38,284 nucleotides of DNA from Actinomycetes bacterium (lineage in GTDB: Bacteria > Actinomycetota > Acidimicrobiia > Acidimicrobiales > JAMCQF01), in assembly GCA_021851885.1 (NCBI GenBank), contig JAJZBS010000013.1, positions 1-38,284 of the forward strand. Reading direction: 5' to 3'. Of this stretch, positions 34,309 through 38,284 are shown in pieces. Numbering within the stretch: position 1 is the stretch's first letter; each line of letters opens with the position of its first letter. The translations under genes were made by a program, and so were the position numbers. A model generated the notes under the pieces. That model worked only from the letters and a program-made list of their open reading frames with translations, was not told where the DNA came from and did not search any database.

Positions 34309-35657
34309 AGGTCCCGGGCCGTGCGGAAGCCGGCGAAGATGTGGCGGCGCACCGGGAAGTCCCAGTTGCGAAAAGTCGTGCGCATGGCGGCCGGGTGCGT
34401 CGCCCACGAACCGCCGCGCAGGACCCGGTAGACGTCGCCGAAGAACACCTCGGAGTACTCGCGATACGGGAAGCTGCGAAAGCCCGGGTAGGGCCGGAAG
34501 GGCGACGCCGTCCACTCCCAAACGTCACCGAGCATCTGGAGCGCCCCACAGGGGCTCGCACCGGCAAGGTGCTCGCTCGCCGGGCTGGGAGACGCTCGCA
34601 GCTGCCCCAAGTTCGCGCGCCCGGCTTCGAAGCGGTTCCCCCAGGGGTAGCGGAGCTTTGCCGACGAGGAAGCGTCCCAGGACGCGGCTTTCTCCCACTC
34701 GACTTCGGTCGGCAGACGCCGGCCGGCCCACCGGGCATAGGCGTCGGCCTCGTACGCGCAGACATGTTGCACCGGGGCGTCGGGGTCGAGCGGTTGGGTT
34801 CGCCCGAACGTGCGGCACGTCCATCCACCGGCCGCATCGGCCGGGTCCGCTTCCGGGCCGCTGCGCGCCCAGCCGGCCGGTGCCGACGCGCCGGACTCGG
34901 CCAGCCAGGCCCGCCCGGCCTCGTCCCAGAGGCGGTGCTCCCCGTAGGCACCACTCGCCACGAACGCGCAGTAGGCGGCGTTGGTCACGGCGGTCGTGTC
35001 GATGGCGAAGGTGGGCACCTCGACGGCATAGGCCGGCCTCTCGTTGTCGTAGGCCCAGGCCGCGTCGGTTGCCCCCATGGTGAACGGCCCTCCGGGGACG
35101 ACGACCTCGTCGGGCAGCGCCGGCGTCCTGCCCAGCGAAGGTGCAACGCCTGCACGACCGCCGGGCGCGGCCGTGCCTGGAAGTGCCGGATCGAAGGTCG
35201 GGCCCTCCATGAGCTGGATCGCCGCGAGCATCGTCTCGTCGTGCTGGTGCTCGTGCTGGACGGCCATGCCGTAGACGAAGCCTCCGGCGACGAGCGGCGC
35301 CGGCGCACCGGCGACGGCATGGCCGGCGCCCAAGGTGTCGAGGACGCGATGCCGGACCTCTCCGATATAGCGGCGGGCGGCCTGCGGCGCCAGCAAGGCG
35401 AGCCCCGCGCGCGTGGACCGAGCATGGGCGAACGCGTTGTAGAGATCGTCGACATCCGGGGCGACGCCGGGCTTGCCCAGCGCACGCAGCAACCACAGGT
35501 CCTCGTAGTTGCCGACGTGGGCGAGGTCCCAGACCAGAGGGGACATCAGGCGGGAGTGCTGGGCACACAGCGCCGCGTCGTCGAAGTGCTCGACGATCCC
35601 GAGCGTGCGTGCGCGCACCTCCGCCAATGCGTCGACGATCCCTGCAGTCGCGTCCAC
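34305..35657 (-). CDS. egtB: Hercynylcysteine sulfoxide synthase / ergothioneine sulfoxide synthase
   Basis: 450 residues from GTG at 35657, directly after the egtA stop. A non-heme iron enzyme that joins hercynine to a thiol (gamma-Glu-Cys in mycobacteria) with O2. The N-terminal DinB-like domain holds the three iron His: His47 (WDLAHVGNYED), His135 and His139 (QHEHQHDET). The C-terminal half is a formylglycine-generating-enzyme-like fold: VPGGPFTMGA, RRLPTEVEWEKAA, LGDVWEWTASPF, then RVLRGGSWATHPAAMRTTFR. The order and length fit EgtB. Because egtA is adjacent, gamma-Glu-Cys is the likelier thiol donor, although some EgtB use free cysteine. Confidence 0.95.
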   Translation of the reverse strand: MDATAGIVDALAEVRARTLGIVEHFDDAALCAQHSRLMSPLVWDLAHVGNYEDLWLLRALGKPGVAPDVDDLYNAFAHARSTRAGLALLAPQAARRYIGEVRHRVLDTLGAGHAVAGAPAPLVAGGFVYGMAVQHEHQHDETMLAAIQLMEGPTFDPALPGTAAPGGRAGVAPSLGRTPALPDEVVVPGGPFTMGATDAAWAYDNERPAYAVEVPTFAIDTTAVTNAAYCAFVASGAYGEHRLWDEAGRAWLAESGASAPAGWARSGPEADPADAAGGWTCRTFGRTQPLDPDAPVQHVCAYEADAYARWAGRRLPTEVEWEKAASWDASSSAKLRYPWGNRFEAGRANLGQLRASPSPASEHLAGASPCGALQMLGDVWEWTASPFRPYPGFRSFPYREYSEVFFGDVYRVLRGGSWATHPAAMRTTFRNWDFPVRRHIFAGFRTARDL

Positions 35658-36953
35658 CTAGGTGCCCCCGCTCTGCAAGCCCTGCCCGGTGCTGCCGACC
35701 GCATGCCCGCCGGCGGGGCCGGCACCCACTCGTGCGAAGCTGCCCGCGTCGTCGGCGGCTGCGGGCGAAAGACCCCGGCGCACGGAACGGTCGACCAGCT
35801 CCCCCCAGGCGTCGAGGTGCGCCCCGGAGACGTCGAGGCCGGCCAAGGCCGATAGCCCCACCTCGCAGCAGCGAAGCGCGTCGGCGGCGAGCGCCGGGTC
35901 GGCGAGGCCGTGACGCGACGCCGTGCGCCACCTGGCGACACCGTCGACGTCGCCGCCGGGGGGGGTGCCGAGCTCCTCGGCCGCCCCGTCGACGGCGACG
36001 AGACCGTACGTGAGTGCGACCGCCGCCTGCCACCATGGTGCGGGAACGGCGTCGAGAAAGCGCATCTCGATCCATCCGCGCAAGCGCACCGGCGGGAACA
36101 GCGTGGTCAGGTGGTAGTCGACGTCACCGCCGTCGGGGAACCCGAGGGCATGACCGTCGTCGGCCCACGCGCCCAGCGTCATGCCGCCGGTCACGGGGCG
36201 GAAATCGTCCTCGCCGGCGCGGATCAGCATGACGCGCGCGGCCAAGCAGTAGTCGACCCACTTCCCGGTCCCGGCGCTCGCCGGGACCGGGGCGGTGCGC
36301 GTCGGGTCGACGGCCCACCAGTTGTCGAGGCGCGCCGAGGCGCACGAACCGGACGCGCCACCCTGGGTCGGCGAGTTCGCGAAAGCGGCGGCGAGTGCCG
36401 GCCCGACACGGTGCGCGGCACGCCAGCGGCGGGCCGTCTCTGCGGCGGAGGACGAACCGGCGTTGACCTGCAATGCGGCCGTCCCACACATCATGCGGCG
36501 GCCTGCCGCAGCCGCGTCATCGCCATGCGATGCGAAGTACTGCTCCATCGCCCGATAGCGCGCGGAGTCGATCACGCGCACCGGCGCATGGCGCCAGTTC
36601 ACACCCGCCGCCTCGATCCGGTACCCGGCGCGGCCCAGACGAGCGCGTAGGGCGTCTTCGTCGATCTCCAGCGAGGCGATGGCACCCGCGAGCGTCGTGG
36701 CCGGGGAGGTACTGATCTCGACCTGGCCTCCCGGCTCCCAGCTCAACCGGCCTCCCGCCGGGAGCGGGCCACCCGAGTCGCAGGCCGCGGCGACGCGACT
36801 CTGCGGGGGAGGACCCTCGCGTGGGCGTGGAGCAGCCTCGGTCACGAACCACTCGGCTTCGATGCCCACACGTTCGGCGGCGCCCCGCAGGCATCGTTCG
36901 GCGATCCGATCGGCGATGTCGCGACGGGTCATCACCCGCCTGCGCGCGGGCAT
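35658..36953 (-). CDS. egtA: Glutamate-cysteine ligase for ergothioneine synthesis
   Basis: 431 residues from the first start at 36953; ATG at 36932 (MTRRDIADRI) is an equally plausible start. It makes gamma-glutamylcysteine with ATP. GIEAEWFV, SWEPGGQVEISTSP, RMMCGTAALQVN and ANSPTQGG are the GCS2/EgtA blocks, the last two being substrate and metal sites. RGWIEMRFLDAVP lies near the end of the fold. The C-terminal 35 residues are Gly/Ala-rich. The gene heads the egtA-egtB-egtD operon; egtB starts at the base after its TAG. A run of eight G at 35958-35965 lies within the coding sequence. Confidence 0.92.
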   Translation of the reverse strand: MPARRRVMTRRDIADRIAERCLRGAAERVGIEAEWFVTEAAPRPREGPPPQSRVAAACDSGGPLPAGGRLSWEPGGQVEISTSPATTLAGAIASLEIDEDALRARLGRAGYRIEAAGVNWRHAPVRVIDSARYRAMEQYFASHGDDAAAAGRRMMCGTAALQVNAGSSSAAETARRWRAAHRVGPALAAAFANSPTQGGASGSCASARLDNWWAVDPTRTAPVPASAGTGKWVDYCLAARVMLIRAGEDDFRPVTGGMTLGAWADDGHALGFPDGGDVDYHLTTLFPPVRLRGWIEMRFLDAVPAPWWQAAVALTYGLVAVDGAAEELGTPPGGDVDGVARWRTASRHGLADPALAADALRCCEVGLSALAGLDVSGAHLDAWGELVDRSVRRGLSPAAADDAGSFARVGAGPAGGHAVGSTGQGLQSGGT

Positions 36954-37029
36954 CAGAACGCTGGGCGCACCCGGATCGAAACGCCGATCACCGTGTCGAA
37001 CCTAGCCGCAGACACAGCGGCCTGGGCCG

Positions 37030-37051
37030 CCAGGTGAGATCCAGGTGAGAT
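37030..37051. repeat. 11-bp tandem duplication upstream of egtA
   Basis: CCAGGTGAGAT occurs twice in a row at 37030-37040 and 37041-37051. It lies in the 147-base gap between the egtA start and the end of the GtrA-like gene, about 80-100 bases upstream of egtA. It may be two binding sites for a regulator of the egt operon or a simple slippage product. I see no clear promoter boxes beside it. Confidence 0.5.
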
Positions 37052-37100
37052 GAGGCACGGCCGGCGGTGCTGCGCACGGCGAGCTAGCAACCGGCGATGG

Positions 37101-37646
37101 TCACTCGGCCACGGCGTCGAGCGCAGAGTTGGGCGCGTCGGAGGCACGCACCATCTCGGCCACCGGAGCCGCCTCCGGCTGGACGAAGAGAACCCGGTTG
37201 TAGAAAACGAACTTGGCGACCCACAGGACGCCGAATGCGACGAGGTTCGCCGACTGGACGATCGCGGTCTTGGCGACATGGCTGAAGTCGTGATGGTCGG
37301 CGAAGCCTGCGGCAACCCAAACCGTGTAGAGAGACAGGGCCATGCCGGCGAAGGAGGTGATCCAGAACGGCGTGACCTCCCGCAGCAGGTGGCTCCTCCC
37401 GCTCTTTCCCCAGACCCACGAGCGGTTGAGATAGTAGGAAGGGATCGTCGCCACGGCGTTGGCGACAACGTTGCACACGACCGCACTCCACAGGCGCCAG
37501 ACGCCGAATGTCAGGAGCAGCACGCCCTGGCTGGCGAGCGTCGAGACGACCGAGACGACGGCATACTTGACCATCTTGCGGCCCGACGGCGACCGGAACC
37601 AGGACATGACAGCGGGCAGAGAAGTCCCAGGAGTCACGGAAACCAA
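37101..37646 (-). CDS. GtrA-family membrane protein
   Basis: Up to 181 residues. TTG at 37646 is the first start and ATG at 37607 (MSWFRS) gives 168 residues; no ribosome site decides. Four hydrophobic helices are visible: KYAVVSVVSTLASQGVLLLTF, the VVCNVVANAVATIPSYYLNR block, the FWITSFAGMALSLYTVWVA block and the NLVAFGVLWVAKFVFYNRVLF block. The YYLNRSWVWG and WVAKFVFYNRVLF motifs are typical of GtrA-like proteins, which are thought to move lipid-linked sugars across the membrane for cell-surface glycosylation. No glycosyltransferase lies beside it; the neighbour upstream is a broken glycosidase gene. Confidence 0.8.
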   Translation of the reverse strand: MVSVTPGTSLPAVMSWFRSPSGRKMVKYAVVSVVSTLASQGVLLLTFGVWRLWSAVVCNVVANAVATIPSYYLNRSWVWGKSGRSHLLREVTPFWITSFAGMALSLYTVWVAAGFADHHDFSHVAKTAIVQSANLVAFGVLWVAKFVFYNRVLFVQPEAAPVAEMVRASDAPNSALDAVAE

Positions 37647-37704
37647 TTCTACAGGCTGGGCTTAGCCAGGGGCTTGCAGGCGCGAGCCGGGGGGAGCGGG
37701 CGCA

Positions 37705-38284
37705 TCACGGCCGGCCGGGGACAGCCTGGAGCTGCCGGCTGCGCGCGCAGGCGCCCAGCCAGTGGGTGCTCGGCCGCGGCACCCGCCTGAGCGTGCGCCT
37801 GTCGACTGCGATGAGGCCGAACAGGGGTTCGTGGCCGAGCGCCCACTCGAAGTTGTCCAGCGCGCTCCAGTGGAAGCAGCCCCGCACGTCGATCCCTTCC
37901 GCCACGCAGCGCTCCACACCGGCGAGGGCGGCGTGGAGGTACGCGATGCGCTGGCCGTCGTCGTCGGTGGCGACGCCGTTCTCGGTGACGAGCACCGGTC
38001 GCCCGCCGGTCACCTGCGCCGCCCGCCTGATCGTCGCTTCGAGGTAGATGTCTTCCATCTGGCCGCGTATCCGTGTTACACGGGCCTCGCCGCCGGGGAG
38101 GGGTTGGTAGTCCGTCATCGACAGGGTCAGGCCCACCGGCGTCGACGGCGTCGACGGCGTCGGGATAACGGTGGTAGTGGTCGCAGGCGTCGCCGCTCGG
38201 CTCGCGACAGCCCGCCTGCGGGTCGTGCTCCCAGGCCCACCAGTCGTTGTTCCAGTTCCCGCCTTCGACCTGGTGCGCGGCTGT
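37705..38284 (-). pseudogene. Broken glycoside hydrolase family 1 gene (cut by window edge)
   Basis: Entering from the window edge, one frame reads AAHQVEGGNWNNDWWAWEH, then PSGDACDHYHRYP, the N-terminal part of a GH1 enzyme. At about 38165-38138 it runs into a 9-base tandem repeat and loses homology. The next frame then gives VGLTLSMTDYQPLPGGEAR, RGQMEDIYLEATIRRAAQ, VLVTENGVATDDDGQRIAY with the nucleophile Glu, and LDNFEWALGHEPLFGLIAV, ending at 37705. The acid/base NEP block and the barrel between residues about 50 and 200 are missing. A second stretch also seems lost at the LEA-TIRRA junction near 38040. The product cannot be an active enzyme. A sequencing or assembly collapse is the alternative. 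Confidence 0.8.
38138..38162. repeat. 9-bp tandem repeat at the glycosidase deletion junction
   Basis: GGCGTCGAC occurs at 38138-38146 and 38147-38155, with a partial third copy to 38162. It stands exactly where the N-terminal and C-terminal parts of the glycosidase remnant meet in different frames. It probably marks the scar of the deletion. Confidence 0.75.

Noticed and set aside
1-38284. CRISPR array, tRNA, rRNA or insertion sequence
   Set aside because: I saw no regularly spaced repeats, no cloverleaf-type sequences, no transposase motifs and no terminal inverted repeats.

Overview
The window is about 38 kb of very GC-rich DNA with tightly packed genes, many of which overlap by 4 bases (ATGA or GTGA). 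Three things point to a high-GC actinobacterium. The respiratory genes include the actinobacterial ctaE-qcrC-qcrA-qcrB block and the actinobacterial subunit IV (ctaF). There is an ergothioneine cluster. Heme genes of the Gram-positive type are present. The class Acidimicrobiia is my best guess, from the general look of the proteins; I ran no search.

Layout. 1-114: end of an acyl-CoA dehydrogenase. 190-6249 (minus): an ABC importer of the branched-chain amino acid (Liv/HAAT) type. Both permeases and both ATPases are fused in one 1382-residue protein, with a separate substrate-binding protein downstream and a small one-helix membrane protein upstream. 6372-11055: a GMC oxidoreductase, an intact family 1 glycosidase and a possible lipocalin-like protein. 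11052-14756 (plus): aldehyde dehydrogenase, TetR regulator, enoyl-CoA hydratase and a CopD-like membrane protein, which suggests lipid or aldehyde metabolism.

14953-25542 is the energy core. It holds a TatA-like protein, cytochrome c oxidase subunits II, I and IV (ctaC, ctaD, ctaF) and aconitase on the plus strand. Cytochrome oxidase subunit III and the cytochrome bcc complex (ctaE-qcrC-qcrA-qcrB) converge on them from the minus strand. Together these encode a complete bcc-aa3 supercomplex: electrons pass from menaquinol through QcrB, the QcrA Rieske centre and the di-heme QcrC to the CuA centre of CtaC and then to the oxygen site in CtaD. The heme genes that follow could supply its cofactors.

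25657-27927 (minus): helD, which recycles RNA polymerase. 27998-33226 (plus): a four-gene overlapping operon hemE-hemH-hemY-lnt, in which the Lnt protein has Ser where the nitrilase-type catalytic Cys is expected. 33316-36953 (minus): ergothioneine genes egtA-egtB-egtD, without egtC or egtE. 37101-37646: a GtrA-like membrane protein. 37705-38284: a family 1 glycosidase remnant with a frame break and two apparent internal deletions.

The most notable points are the one-polypeptide Liv importer, the Ser-type Lnt, the collapsed glycosidase gene and a perfect palindromic operator candidate in front of the TetR gene. I see no CRISPR array, rRNA, tRNA, insertion sequence or phage gene.
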